From Georgenia satyanarayanai (GTDB lineage: Bacteria > Actinomycetota > Actinomycetes > Actinomycetales > Actinomycetaceae): a DNA stretch of 64,000 bases. The stretch is from positions 1 through 64,000 of the forward strand of contig NZ_JAMBNZ010000007.1 of the NCBI RefSeq assembly GCF_023715365.1, given 5' to 3'. Below are positions 1 through 9,462 of the stretch, piece after piece (position 1 is the stretch's first letter; each line of letters begins with the position of its first letter). Position numbers and translations under genes: made by a program. The notes beneath the pieces are model-generated. The model did not search any database and was not told the origin of the DNA. It saw only the letters and a program-made list of their open reading frames with translations.

Positions 1-525
1 TCCCGGCACCGTCGTTGATCGTCTTCGTGAACCGCGCCGAATAGTTGTCACCCCCCAGACCCGCGGGGCCAGACCTGCTCCAGTTCTTGTCGAGCGCGCT
101 CAGGCACTCACGCGAGACCACATCACCGTCCAGGTCCTGGCCATCGAAGTACTCCGCCGCCCACTCACCGATCGCACACTCCTGCGGAGCGCCCGGCTCA
201 ACAGGGAAGTAGTCCACGGTGACGCGGGCTGCGCCGGTGGCCTCGTAGTACTCGACGACGACCTCGTGGGATCCCCCATCGAGCTCAGCCTGACCGGTCT
301 GCAGAACCGACCAAGAACTGGCACGCCACTTGTCAACAACGAGCTCGCCATCAACGTAGACACGCACGCCGTCATCGGCCTGGGCCTGGAACTCATAAGT
401 CCCGGCACCGTCGTTGATCGTCTTCGTGAACCGCGCCGAATAGTTGTCACCCCCCAGACCCGCGGGGCCAGACCTGCTCCAGTTCTTGTCGAGCGCGCTC
501 AGGCACTCACGCGAGACCACATCAC
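1..525. repeat. 399-bp tandem repeat encoding PA14 modules
   Basis: Bases 1-126 and 400-525 appear identical, giving a period of 399 bp, or 133 codons in frame with the gene at 1-3214. The identity spans the start of one PA14 unit and the corresponding stretch of the previous unit. This indicates a recent in-frame duplication of the module, and the array may continue left of the window. Confidence 0.9.
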
Positions 526-3214
526 CCTCGAGCTCACGCCCATCGAAGTACTCCGCAGCCCACTGGCCCTCCGGGCACGCGGGCGTCGCAGGAGGCGTCG
601 TGGCGACGGCCTGGCTGGCAGCGGGGGTCTCCCCGCCGTCACCCACGGCGACGACGAGGTAGTGGTAGGTGGTACCCGGCTGGACGTCCTGGTCGACGAG
701 CGCGAGCTCGGCGATCGGCGTAGAGCCGTTGATCGGAGCGTCCTCCATCGTGGCAGGAGCGCCGATGCCGCGGTACACGTTGTAGCCCTCGGCGCCCGTG
801 GCCGCGTCCCAACGGAGCGCGACGGCGCCGTCGGAGCGAACAGTCGCAGCGACGCCACCCGGGGCGCCGGGCGCCTCGGGAGCCTGCTCGGGGACCGTGA
901 CCGTGACGGTCGCGATGTCGGACTCGCCGACCTCGTTCACGGCGACGACGCCGTAGACGTAGGTCGTGCCAGCAGCAACGTCCTCGTCGAGGTACGTCGG
1001 GTCGGTCACCTCGGCGAGGGGCTCACCGTCGGTGAGGGTCTCCTCGTCGTCGGAGCGGTACACGACGTAGCCGGTGGCGCCGTCGGACTCGGTCCAGGAC
1101 AGGCTGACACCGGAGTCGGTGACGTCACCCGCGAGGTCCGCCGGTGCGGCGGGCGCGGTGGGAGCAGCGGGAACGTCGACGGAGGTGGCCTCGGACAGCG
1201 GCGACGTGCCGCCGGCGTTCACGGCAACGACGGCGTAGACGTAGGTCGCCCCCGCCTCGGCCGTCTCGTCGAGGTACTCCGTGCCGGTGACCGGCTCGAC
1301 GTTGATCGGGGAAGCGTCGGCGAGTGCGTCGGCGTCGGGGGCGCGGAGGACGTTGTAGCTGTGGGCTCCCTCGCTCCCGGTCCACTCGACGGTCACGCCG
1401 GACGCACCGGGCGTTGCGGAGACGTCAGACGGAGCAGCCGGAGCGGCGACCTCATCGGCGTTGGCGTAGATCTCCACGTAGGCGAGCTTGGTGTTGTTGC
1501 CGCCCACCTGGTCGATCGTGAGGATGCCGTCCGTAACCTCGACGGTGCCCACGGCCTCGTCGAACTGGCGGGAGGCGGTTCCGACGAAGTTGTCGAGAAT
1601 CGTCGTGCCCTCGGCACGCACCACGTGGGTGCTGTCGTAGTTGGCGCCGTCACCGACAGCGGTCACCACGGTGTAACTGCCGTCGGGAAGGTCGTACTGC
1701 CAGACACCCTCCTCGATGGTGTTGTTCGGAATGTCCATGTGCGCGATCGTCGCGAGCCGCAGGTCCGAGGTGATCCCCGCACCCGTGCGCAGACGCATGT
1801 TCGCCGTGTTGTCGAGCGGTGCGCCGTCGTCCTCGGCGACCCAGCCGTAGCCGCGCTCCGAGGAGTAGGGCAGTCCTGTGTCGGCGGTGTAGCCGGAGGG
1901 GGGGCCGATGTCGCCCGTCTGGAAGTTGACCTTCTCGACGAGCTCTCCGTCGACCTGCGGGATCGTCACCTCGTCGCCGGCGGGCGCGGAGAGGTTCCCC
2001 GCCTCATCGACCGCAACCACGGCGTAGTGGTACGTCTGGCCGATGAAGGTGGAGTCGTCCTCGAACTCTGGTGACGTCAGCAGCGCGTTGCCACCCAGGC
2101 CGGGGCCGGTCGTCGCGACGGGCGTCGTCTCACCGCGGAACACGCGGTAGCCGAGGACGTCGGAGGACGCGTCCGAGGGCGTCCACGACAGCGTGACGCC
2201 GCTGGTGTCAGCCGAAGCCTCGACGTCCGCCGGTGCCTCCGGCGGCGTGGTGTCGAGCTCGGCGGCGGAGAAGCTGTCGAAGGAGAAGCTCATCGGCGTC
2301 GCGACCGGCATGTTGCGCTTCGTGGCGAAGATGCCGCCGAAGCTCGTCACGTCGGGGACGTCGCGGGCGAGCAGGTCACCGTCGGTGAAGCTCGCGGGCA
2401 GCGGGAGGGTCCCGACCTGCTGGAGGGCGCCGTCACCTACCCGGTAGGTACCGGTGATCGTCCCAGCCTCGCTGTTGACATCGAGGGTGAGCGTCACCGG
2501 GCCGCCGCTGAGGGCGGTCTGCGTCGTCGTCACCGAGCGCTGGTCGGTCGTCGCGTTCGGCACGGCGCCGACGGTCTCACGCGAGAGCTGCACCTGACGG
2601 GACGAGGTGTTGCTCGCCGACGTGCTGTTGCCGATGACGGCGAGCTTGACGTAGTTGTCGTCGTTGGGGCCGAACCACAGACCGCCCTGGGCCGAGTTCC
2701 AGGCCCCGTTGGGGCTTTGCAGGGTGGTCGTCAGGCGGACCGACTTGCCGTCGTCGGTGTCCAGGCCGACACCCAGCGTGTTGTCCTGCTTGTTGACGTC
2801 ACCGGTCGCGCCGCCGGCCTTGGCGTGCGCGATCCCGGGCGTCGCGAGGATGGTGAGCTTGCTGTCAGCGACCGAGAGGTTCTGCGGCAGGTAGTACGTC
2901 GCGTCCGCGCTCGACGGCTGGACCATCGTGAAGCCGGTCCCGACATCCCCGGCGGCATTGAGGCCGCCCTCTTCACCGGTGAAGTCGAGCTGGACGCTGT
3001 TGTCCGGAGCGGCGATCGCGCTCGGCTCGAGGGGTGAATAGGGGCTGGTGGCCCACTCGGCAGGGTCAGCGGGGACATCTGCGATGTCGAGCGCGATGGC
3101 GGACGTCGCGCCGGCCGACATCGTGGACAGCATCGCGACCGCAAGGGAAGCCGCGACTGCGCTGCGGGGCCTGAGCCTCCGCGGGGGTCGAGCGCTACGA
3201 GAGTGTTTGGGCAT
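1..3214 (-). CDS. Secreted multidomain protein (FN3, malectin-like, PA14), 3' end outside window
   Basis: This reading frame is open for 1071 codons and leaves the window at base 1, so the C-terminus is missing. The ATG at 3214 follows an AGAGGA ribosome binding site. Residues 1-42 form a signal peptide: twin Arg/Pro-rich n-region, then AVAASLAVAMLSTMSAGATS. Residues about 45-315 resemble a LamG/concanavalin-like region, which is a weak call. FN3 modules lie at about 318-420, 588-675, 678-775 and 778-868, each with a WT/W-D and Y-V-V/V-Y-R pattern. A malectin-like carbohydrate-binding module begins at about 425 (VEKVNFQTGD). From about 871 there are PA14-like modules (EYFDG, DDGVRVYVDGELV) repeated in tandem. 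It is probably a cell-surface or secreted glycan-binding or glycan-degrading protein. No catalytic domain is visible in the part present; it may lie beyond the window. Confidence 0.85.
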   Translation of the reverse strand, partial: MPKHSRSARPPRRLRPRSAVAASLAVAMLSTMSAGATSAIALDIADVPADPAEWATSPYSPLEPSAIAAPDNSVQLDFTGEEGGLNAAGDVGTGFTMVQPSSADATYYLPQNLSVADSKLTILATPGIAHAKAGGATGDVNKQDNTLGVGLDTDDGKSVRLTTTLQSPNGAWNSAQGGLWFGPNDDNYVKLAVIGNSTSASNTSSRQVQLSRETVGAVPNATTDQRSVTTTQTALSGGPVTLTLDVNSEAGTITGTYRVGDGALQQVGTLPLPASFTDGDLLARDVPDVTSFGGIFATKRNMPVATPMSFSFDSFSAAELDTTPPEAPADVEASADTSGVTLSWTPSDASSDVLGYRVFRGETTPVATTGPGLGGNALLTSPEFEDDSTFIGQTYHYAVVAVDEAGNLSAPAGDEVTIPQVDGELVEKVNFQTGDIGPPSGYTADTGLPYSSERGYGWVAEDDGAPLDNTANMRLRTGAGITSDLRLATIAHMDIPNNTIEEGVWQYDLPDGSYTVVTAVGDGANYDSTHVVRAEGTTILDNFVGTASRQFDEAVGTVEVTDGILTIDQVGGNNTKLAYVEIYANADEVAAPAAPSDVSATPGASGVTVEWTGSEGAHSYNVLRAPDADALADASPINVEPVTGTEYLDETAEAGATYVYAVVAVNAGGTSPLSEATSVDVPAAPTAPAAPADLAGDVTDSGVSLSWTESDGATGYVVYRSDDEETLTDGEPLAEVTDPTYLDEDVAAGTTYVYGVVAVNEVGESDIATVTVTVPEQAPEAPGAPGGVAATVRSDGAVALRWDAATGAEGYNVYRGIGAPATMEDAPINGSTPIAELALVDQDVQPGTTYHYLVVAVGDGGETPAASQAVATTPPATPACPEGQWAAEYFDGRELEGDVVSRECLSALDKNWSRSGPAGLGGDNYSARFTKTINDGAGTYEFQAQADDGVRVYVDGELVVDKWRASSWSVLQTGQAELDGGSHEVVVEYYEATGAARVTVDYFPVEPGAPQECAIGEWAAEYFDGQDLDGDVVSRECLSALDKNWSRSGPAGLGGDNYSARFTKTINDGAG

Positions 3215-3666
3215 CGTCGTTCCTCTCAGGAGACAGTCGTCGGGACGACCGCGGACAGACATTCGCCGTGTCCATCCGCTTGGAAGAGCCGGCCGCTGGC
3301 GCTGGAGCGCGCACGAGCACCGGCCGTGGAGGGGGCACACATTGGGGTGATCGGTCTCTTTCTTCGTCAAGGGCCGTTGCTTCGCCGACCCACTTGCGGA
3401 GCGTCGCTGCTACGCAAGAACTAGGAGACAGTCGTCGACTCCAACTTTGGTAGGGCTCCAGTGGGCTCTCTGGGATGACCGCTTCCAGCTGAAGGGGTGA
3501 GCGAGGGGTGAGCCCGAGGTGCACCTTGCCCCTCGCGGCTAGCACATCGTGGCCTGGCTCCCCCGGGTGGACGCTCGGTCCCCCGCCACCTCAGCCGTAG
3601 TAGAGCCATCGGAGTCTGATCACCAACTCCGACATGACCGCTTGCTCCTGCTGTACGGATGTCCCG
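3215..3666. other. Intergenic region upstream of the PA14 protein gene
   Basis: No convincing gene is seen. It must carry the promoter of the minus-strand gene starting at 3214. The 14-mer AGGAGACAGTCGTC occurs twice, at 3229-3242 and 3423-3436, on the plus strand. The short open frames here have no recognisable product. Confidence 0.5.
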
Positions 3667-3916
3667 TCTTGTGCTGGGTCTGATGGAGGCTCAATCCAGT
3701 GGACGAGAGAGTCATGGCAGCACGGAGGAAGTACCCGAGGAGCTTCGGGAGCGTGCGATCCGGATGGCCGTCGGCCTACGGCGTGACCCGGCCACGCGTC
3801 AGAGGGCGTTGGCGCGGGTCGGCGAACAGCTGTGGACCAATCCCGAGACGCTGCGCAAACTGGGTGGCCCAAGGGGAGGTCGATGCCGGGGACCGCCCGG
3901 GGACCACGACCTCTGA
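3667..3916 (+). mobile_element. IS3-family remnant, left-end fragment (orfA part)
   Basis: The fragment starts with TGTGCTGGGTCTGATGGAGG, the same left end as the longer remnant at 22501. It carries the start of an IS3-type orfA (MAARRKYP, then in another frame EELRERAIRMAVGLRRDP, an HTH region). It shares with the 22.5-kb copy one missing base in the KYPEEL region and one extra base in the LRNWV region, so orfA is broken the same way in both. It ends abruptly where the IS1634-type stub begins. Confidence 0.85.
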
Positions 3917-3917
3917 C

Positions 3918-4000
3918 CTGAGTTTGGTCAATCGCTTAGTGCCTGAGAAGTCCCGGTCGTGAGGGCGTCGATGATCGCTCGTCGGTCGGGGTCGATTTGG
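3918..4000 (-). mobile_element. Stub of an IS1634-type element (end with transposase C-terminus)
   Basis: The sequence starts with CTGAGTTTGGTCA and matches the end of the complete element at 9463 for about 85 bases, with some substitutions. It includes the last codons of the transposase (DRRAIIDAL). The match stops where the ISL3-type element begins. It is a dead fragment left by deletion or by the neighbouring insertion. Confidence 0.85.
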
Positions 4001-5455
4001 GGCTCTTCGGACATCCGGTGGGGATCAGGTCTTGAGTCCTCCGGCGACGAGGAGCATGCGGAGTCGGTGGTTGGTGAGGTTGCGGTAGCCGCGGGCGAGG
4101 CGGCGGTGGAGCTCGATGATGCCGTTGATGGCCTCGGTGCCGCCGTTGTTGGACCTGTCGGTGGTGAAGTAGGCCAAGAACGCCTGTTTCCAGCGGCGTA
4201 GGGTCCGTCCCAGCCGGGCGATCTCGGGGACGGGGCAGGTGTGGAAGATGTTCACGACCCGCTCGGCCATGGCTCGGCCGGCGGCCAGGTCCGCGCAGCG
4301 GTAGGCGGCGCGCAAGTCCTGGGCGCAGCGCCAGGCGAGGTAGACGGCCTGGTGGGCTTCGTCGGCCTCGATCGCGGTGGCCAGGCGCTGGAGCTGGCGG
4401 TCGGTGAGGTTCTCCGCCCCGGCCCGCAACAGGCGTTGGATTCCGTAGAGCGGGTCGCCCTTGCGGCCGCGGTGGCCCAGGGTCTCTTGCTGGACGCGGC
4501 GGCGGACCTCGTCGACGGCTTGGGTGGCGAGCTTGACGACGTGGAAGGCGTCCAGCACGGCGGTCGCATCGGCGAGCTCGTCATCGATCGCAGTCTTGTA
4601 GCCGGCGAAGGGGTCCAGCGCCGCGACCTGCACCCCTGCACGAAACTCAGCACCACGGTCGGTGAGCCAGTCGGCGTAGGCCTTCGTCGACCTCCCGGGC
4701 ACGAGATCGAGGAGCCGGGCGCGGACCTTGCCCTCGGCGTCGCGGGTCAGGTCGACCATGCCCGTGAGCTCCTTGGCTCCGCGGCGCCTGGGGTCGACGT
4801 GGTGCCAGATGCGCTCATCGACCCCGAGACTAACGACCCCGGCGAAGCGGGACTCATCGGCGGCCAGCTCCATCAGGCGGGGCTTGATCGCGCGCCACAG
4901 CGTCTTCCAGTCCACCCCAAGCTGCCGGGCCAGCCCCTGCACGGTGGCGTGCTCGCGGCGCAGCTGACCGACCGCCCACCTCACGGCCCTGGTGGTCAGC
5001 GACCCGCGTGGGGCGACGAGACCGGGAACCTGCTCGACGAACGTGCCCCTCGAGCAGTCGGGGTCGGGGCAGCGCCAGGTGCGTTGCCGCCAGATGACCC
5101 GCACCGCCACGACGCCCGGCACGTCATGCAGCTCCCGACGCCGTCGCCCGCGGCTGGGCGCCACCACCCCGCAGGTCGGGCAGCCCATCAGCTGCCACGG
5201 CGTGGAGACCGTGACGGTCAACAGGACGGCGGTGCGCTCCACGCCCTCCACATGAAGGTCGGCGATGCCCAGGAGTGTGTCGCAGCGCGCGCAAGGATCA
5301 GTGGTGGGCGCATCGCTGCACCCCGTAGCGTTGGTCAACGTCGAGGTCCTCGGAATGAACAGTTGCTTGGTCGCTACTGATCATCGGGGACCTCGACCTC
5401 TACCCACCCTCAGTTACAGCCGCGAGTCCGCTCCCCACCGGATGTCCGAAGAGCC
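4001..5455 (-). mobile_element. Complete ISL3-family insertion sequence
   Basis: About 1455 bp, bounded by inverted repeats that start GGCTCTTCGGACATCCGGTG at 4001 and match the complement ending at 5455 for about 24 bases. It contains one intact transposase. The 8-bp flanks (CGATTTGG and AGCAAACC) do not match, so no target duplication is visible; one side was probably rearranged after insertion. Confidence 0.85.
4025..5338 (-). CDS. ISL3-family transposase
   Basis: This is a 437-residue DDE transposase that would move the element at 4001-5455. The N-terminal zinc-finger-like part has CX2C pairs (CARC near residue 17, CPTC near 54, CPDPDC near 90). A helix-turn-helix follows near residues 130-155. 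The catalytic part shows VSLGVDE near 168, ALDPFAGYKTAI near 240 and NNGGTEAINGII near 400, the three acidic positions expected in ISL3 enzymes. Length is typical of the family and no frame break is seen. It is probably functional. Confidence 0.92.
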   Translation of the reverse strand: MTNATGCSDAPTTDPCARCDTLLGIADLHVEGVERTAVLLTVTVSTPWQLMGCPTCGVVAPSRGRRRRELHDVPGVVAVRVIWRQRTWRCPDPDCSRGTFVEQVPGLVAPRGSLTTRAVRWAVGQLRREHATVQGLARQLGVDWKTLWRAIKPRLMELAADESRFAGVVSLGVDERIWHHVDPRRRGAKELTGMVDLTRDAEGKVRARLLDLVPGRSTKAYADWLTDRGAEFRAGVQVAALDPFAGYKTAIDDELADATAVLDAFHVVKLATQAVDEVRRRVQQETLGHRGRKGDPLYGIQRLLRAGAENLTDRQLQRLATAIEADEAHQAVYLAWRCAQDLRAAYRCADLAAGRAMAERVVNIFHTCPVPEIARLGRTLRRWKQAFLAYFTTDRSNNGGTEAINGIIELHRRLARGYRNLTNHRLRMLLVAGGLKT

Positions 5456-5632
5456 AGCAAACCACTACCGTCAGAACAACGCTCCGGCGAAGGCCGAAGC
5501 ATCAGTTCCGAGCCTCCACTAAACCCTGAACGAGACACACGTCCACCGGCAGGCCACGACCGTGAGCCCACCCCAGGAGGTCGCGCAACTGACACCCTCC
5601 TGAAGATCCAGGCCGTTCAAACTACCTCGAGA

Positions 5633-6787
5633 TCACACCGCCCCAACCTGCCACACCTCTCTGTGATATCGAGACACCACCCTATCCATATGGAACAGCC
5701 TCTCAACACGCCCGCGCGATCGAGCCTGTTGAGCGTTCCATGCTTCCGGATCCGCGCCCTTGGCAGCGAGGGCCTGCGCTATGGCCGCCGCGAGCGCATT
5801 CGGGTCTCGCGGCGTAACGATCCACCCCGTATCACCGATAATCTTGCGAGACTCGCCGACATCGGTCGCTATACACGGCGTTCCCACTGCCATCGCTTCC
5901 ACCAGCACGTTCGGGAACGCCTCGGACATTGAAGACAAGACATGCACATCCAGCGACTGCATCATCGTGCCCACGTCCGACACATGACCGAGTAGCCGCA
6001 ACTGCGAAACTACACCATAGTCGCCGGCCGTCGACATAAGATCAGCGTTGTCATGTGTCATCCCGCTTCCAGCGAGAACGCATATCGGCGTCACGCCTGC
6101 CCCCTTGAGCAAGGCCAGCGCACCGAACAAATTGTGGTGATCCTTCAGGATATCCCAACGAGCAACGGTACCTATAACGGCGTCCGAGGAATCGGTCACG
6201 CCCCACCGTTTTCTAACCGACATCGCTAGAGACTGGTCCACCGTGGTGGGCGCAAATTCGAACCCGTTCCCGATAACAACCATTCGCTGCGCGTCGTACC
6301 CAAGCTCTCGATGCACGCGAAAGGCCTCCTCGGCACAACAGACGATGACGTCTGGGATCAACTGAGAGAGCATCGCACACAAGCGCGCTATCAGAATAGT
6401 GCTGCGCTTTGTTTCCCCAGGTCTCAGGTTCGCGTGCCGGACGTTCCACGCTACGCGGGGCACACGACACAGGCGCGCGACCGCCCCCCCGAGCAAATCT
6501 GCATGGTATAGCCAAGTCTGCACCGCTGACGGGCGAGATCCGCGCACTATACGCGCCAACCGCAGTATGGCTAGCACGCTGACGCGCTTGCGTTTAAGAC
6601 CGAGCGCGTGAACATGCACGCCGAGCGCTTCGAGTCGGGGTCCGTAGATGCCTGGGGACATCAGCGACACGACAGAATGGTGAACTCGCCCTCGGTCCGC
6701 GGCACAAAGGCGGTAAAGCATTCCCTGCGCGCCCCCTTCATCGAGGCTCGTAATTACATGGAGCACCCGGGGTCGATTATCACGCAC
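5633..6787 (-). CDS. GT4-type glycosyltransferase
   Basis: Predicted cytoplasmic retaining glycosyltransferase of the GT-B fold, adding one sugar to the lipid-linked exopolysaccharide unit. The start is placed at GTG 6787 because AAGGAAAAAGG lies just upstream and the conserved N-terminus VLHVITSLDEGGAQ begins there; the longer frame to 6925 would overlap the previous gene. GGAQ contacts donor phosphate in this family. The C-terminal half has VIGTVARWDILKDH, LLGHVSDV, and the SMSEAFPNVLVEAMAVGTP signature with the usual E-X7-E-like spacing. It is the last gene of the cluster before the ISL3 element. Donor and acceptor sugars cannot be read from the sequence. Confidence 0.85.
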   Translation of the reverse strand: MRDNRPRVLHVITSLDEGGAQGMLYRLCAADRGRVHHSVVSLMSPGIYGPRLEALGVHVHALGLKRKRVSVLAILRLARIVRGSRPSAVQTWLYHADLLGGAVARLCRVPRVAWNVRHANLRPGETKRSTILIARLCAMLSQLIPDVIVCCAEEAFRVHRELGYDAQRMVVIGNGFEFAPTTVDQSLAMSVRKRWGVTDSSDAVIGTVARWDILKDHHNLFGALALLKGAGVTPICVLAGSGMTHDNADLMSTAGDYGVVSQLRLLGHVSDVGTMMQSLDVHVLSSMSEAFPNVLVEAMAVGTPCIATDVGESRKIIGDTGWIVTPRDPNALAAAIAQALAAKGADPEAWNAQQARSRGRVERLFHMDRVVSRYHREVWQVGAV

Positions 6788-6891
6788 GCCCTTTTTCCTT
6801 ATCTTTAATGTAGCCCCCGCCCACGCGCATGTAGGGCACACCTGCCTACCCGTAGTGGGTCGCCCGCCTCCAAGCGTTGCCCACTCCGATA

Positions 6892-7986
6892 TCAGTCTCC
6901 GCGTCCTCCCAGCAAGGATTGCCATGCTTCCACCACATCTTCAACGGTCGGGACATCCTGCGCATCTCCCACCGGGAGTCCTAACACCGTCTTCAGTAAG
7001 GCAGACATTCCGCTGACATCTCCTCCGCGCACGAAGTGAACGTAGCCGGGGTAATTTGTCGCCAACTCCCGTATACCCGCATTATCGAACGCGACGACTC
7101 GGAGGCCCGCCGCCAGTGCCTGCAACGCCGTGTTCGGCATCCCCTCAACCGGCGAAGTGTTCAATAGGACGCGATGTCTTGCAATTGCACGCTCAGGCTC
7201 CGCCAACCAGCCGAGATAGGAGACGTTGTCCGGAAGCCTCACAGAAGGCGACGAAACCTCTCCAATGACCGTAAACTTCACATCTGAAAGCGCCTCAGCG
7301 ATTGAAAGGAATGCGTCTATGCTCTTAACCTCCCCGCGGCGCGCGTACCAGATCACCTCCTGGTCGCGGCTCTCGACGGCACTCACGCACGCGACGCCGT
7401 TTGGCACCATCTCGAGGCGTAGACCGTAGCGGGGGAAACTCTCCTCAAAGTCTCTGAGCAAATGACGAGCAGGAGCCACGACAATCGGCCTACTCATCGC
7501 CACAGCTGCCACAATCGCGCGACCAACAATGCTGTTACGCCGAGCCACCGACTCACTGCGGAACAGAGTCGTGCCGTCACCGGTTAACCGCAAATAGTGA
7601 GGTCGCCCACCGAGTCGAGCGACCACAGATGCAGCCGTGCTAGCAGAGCCCAATTGCAGACTAATAACTATCTCAGGGTTGATACGGGCTGCCAACAGGA
7701 TCGCTCTCGCGACGAACACCAGCTGGTTCAGCCGCGAGTGGCGACCGAGTCCGCCAGGTGCTCCCAATCGGCATATGCGTGTGCCGTCCTCAAGGACAGA
7801 TCGAGCCGGCGTTGAAGGTAACTGCTGCGTGATCACAGACACGGGTATACCCCGGTCGCGCAACTTGCTCAATACCTGCCTGAGCTGCCGTTCAGCGCCA
7901 CCCTCTTGCGGGTAGAAGCTCCCAGCGAAGAGAACAACTCCTCGCCCCCTTCGCCGAGCACTACACAATGCCAGTGGACTCTTCAA
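6892..7986 (-). CDS. GT4-type glycosyltransferase
   Basis: A second GT-B glycosyltransferase of the cluster, 364 residues. The N-terminal loop FYPQEGGAERQLRQ and the central VVAPARHLLRDFEE region are typical of GT4 enzymes. The C-terminal part has ISIAEALSDVKFTVIGE, LGWLAEPER and a variant acceptor/donor motif (SPVEGMPNTALQALAAGL). The start is a TTG at 7986 and is uncertain; no better in-frame start with a clear ribosome binding site was found. It lies 38 bp after the epimerase gene and 104 bp before the next transferase, so the three are probably co-transcribed. Confidence 0.8.
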   Translation of the reverse strand: MKSPLALCSARRRGRGVVLFAGSFYPQEGGAERQLRQVLSKLRDRGIPVSVITQQLPSTPARSVLEDGTRICRLGAPGGLGRHSRLNQLVFVARAILLAARINPEIVISLQLGSASTAASVVARLGGRPHYLRLTGDGTTLFRSESVARRNSIVGRAIVAAVAMSRPIVVAPARHLLRDFEESFPRYGLRLEMVPNGVACVSAVESRDQEVIWYARRGEVKSIDAFLSIAEALSDVKFTVIGEVSSPSVRLPDNVSYLGWLAEPERAIARHRVLLNTSPVEGMPNTALQALAAGLRVVAFDNAGIRELATNYPGYVHFVRGGDVSGMSALLKTVLGLPVGDAQDVPTVEDVVEAWQSLLGGRGD

Positions 7987-8024
7987 TATACCGCTACCAG
8001 CCTCTGTTCCCTAGAATCGGCCGC

Positions 8025-8969
8025 TCAGACAGCCATACTCTTGCCGTCGGCAAACCATTCGACTGTCTGCTCGAGCCCCTCTCTCAATGAAACCGGCCCA
8101 ACCGTCGGAAACAGTTTCAGCAGATGTGCCGGGTCAGCTTGCGATGCACGAACATCGCCCAAACGCTCCTCGAGATGCACTCGCGGCAACTCGCGCTGCA
8201 GAATGTCTTCTAGAACGCCTACCATGTCTAGAATGGTAGTGTTCGTCCCGTACGCAAGGTTGACCGGCTTGTCGGACATGACCCCACGAGCGAGCGCTGC
8301 GGCGATTACCTGCGTGACGGTGCCGACGTAGGTGAAGTCACGGGACTGGAGCCCATCGCCGTGGACGGTAATTGGCCGGCCCTCAAAAACGGCTTCGAGG
8401 AACTTCGGGATCACCGCCGCATAAGCATGGCCGGCCGCTTGATTCGGTCCGTATACGTTGAAGAACCTGAACGCCAACGTCTGGAGGCCATAGGAATGGT
8501 GGTAAGCAATGGCGTAACTTTCCGTAGCCAACTTCGACACCGCGTAAGGACTCAATGGGCGTGTCCAGTCGAACGGCCCTTTCGGCAAAACAGGATTGGC
8601 ACCGTACACCGAACTCGACGATGCGACGATCACTTGGGAAACCTCAGCCGCTCGAGCGGCCTCAAGCACATTAAGCGTCCCTGTTGCGTTAGCGTCGTGC
8701 GAGGCTCGGGGGTACGCGATGGACCGCGGAACGCTGGGAATCGCCGCCAGGTGGACGATGGCGTCCGCGCGAGAGCACACGGCGTCAAGAACATCCGGGT
8801 CGAGGATCGAACCCTCAACTAACTCCACATCGAGACCCGCCACATTGCTTCGCGACCCAGTCGAAAAATCGTCGAGCACCGCAACAGCAGTGAACGCCTG
8901 ATCGTCGATCAAGGTCCGGGCCAAGTTGGAGCCGATGAACCCCGCACCGCCCGTGATAAGAACGCGCAT
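8025..8969 (-). CDS. NAD-dependent sugar-nucleotide epimerase (extended SDR)
   Basis: This 314-residue protein is an extended short-chain dehydrogenase close to UDP-glucose or UDP-GlcNAc 4-epimerases. It has the NAD-binding ITGGAGFIGSNLA at residues 5-17, the catalytic SSSSVYGA with YAVSK (Tyr-X3-Lys) near residue 150, and FRFFNVYGPNQ. The ATG at 8969 is preceded by TAGGAGA. It probably supplies a galacto-configured UDP sugar for the polysaccharide. It could instead be a UDP-glucuronate epimerase or a dehydratase-like enzyme; the family alone does not settle the substrate. Confidence 0.85.
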   Translation of the reverse strand: MRVLITGGAGFIGSNLARTLIDDQAFTAVAVLDDFSTGSRSNVAGLDVELVEGSILDPDVLDAVCSRADAIVHLAAIPSVPRSIAYPRASHDANATGTLNVLEAARAAEVSQVIVASSSSVYGANPVLPKGPFDWTRPLSPYAVSKLATESYAIAYHHSYGLQTLAFRFFNVYGPNQAAGHAYAAVIPKFLEAVFEGRPITVHGDGLQSRDFTYVGTVTQVIAAALARGVMSDKPVNLAYGTNTTILDMVGVLEDILQRELPRVHLEERLGDVRASQADPAHLLKLFPTVGPVSLREGLEQTVEWFADGKSMAV

Positions 8970-9391
8970 CCTATTCTCCTACAAGATCGAACGCCTGGAC
9001 CAATCACACATAAGCGCAGGCAGCCGAGCATCCCCCCGCGTTCATGCATGTCTCGCAGCGCGAAACTAAAGCGCCAACACTTGACAATACCACCACGCGT
9101 GGGCGACGCACACCGCACATCACAAGGGACTCCAAGCGCTCCACGACACACGCTGCCGTGTCGTCGGCTGTTAGAACCGTCGATCCACCGACGCGCTCTC
9201 GACTGAGCCGTCCCAGTATGCGGCGCCGCCGCGAGGCTCGGAAAACTGCTCCGAGATGAAGTAGCTCACTTCCCAGCACTGCCGAGCGGCCACGACCGAC
9301 GTCAAGATAGATGCACCGTCTAGCGGGCTCTTGAACGCAGTCAGTGATCCCATTTTCAATCACTGCCACCGCGCACATCTGAAGAACGATA
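8970..9391. other. Intergenic region within the polysaccharide cluster, no clear gene
   Basis: About 420 bases between the epimerase gene and the target duplication of the IS1634-type element. Short open frames on both strands have no recognisable motif. Before the insertion this region was continuous with 11317-11503, giving an unusually long gap for this compact cluster. It may be the remains of a lost gene. Confidence 0.4.
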
Positions 9392-9462
9392 GTGCACGCG
9401 GCCGCGCTTCGCTCGCCTCGTTGCCGGACTGCAGTGCCAGCTCTGATATCACGGGATTTAAC
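9392..9462. repeat. 71-bp target duplication, left copy
   Basis: Appears identical to 11246-11316 and lies directly outside the inverted repeat of the IS1634-type element. Confidence 0.95.

Noticed and set aside
266-2074. 602-residue open frame on the plus strand
   Set aside because: It is antisense to the FN3/PA14 gene and has only Val/Gly/Arg-rich low-complexity sequence. High GC creates long antisense frames.
4001-5463. Target duplication for the ISL3 element
   Set aside because: The 8-bp flanks differ, so no duplication can be claimed.
9004-9378. 124-residue minus-strand open frame beside the IS1634-type element
   Set aside because: It has no motif, no ribosome binding site and codon use unlike its neighbours, so it is treated as non-coding.
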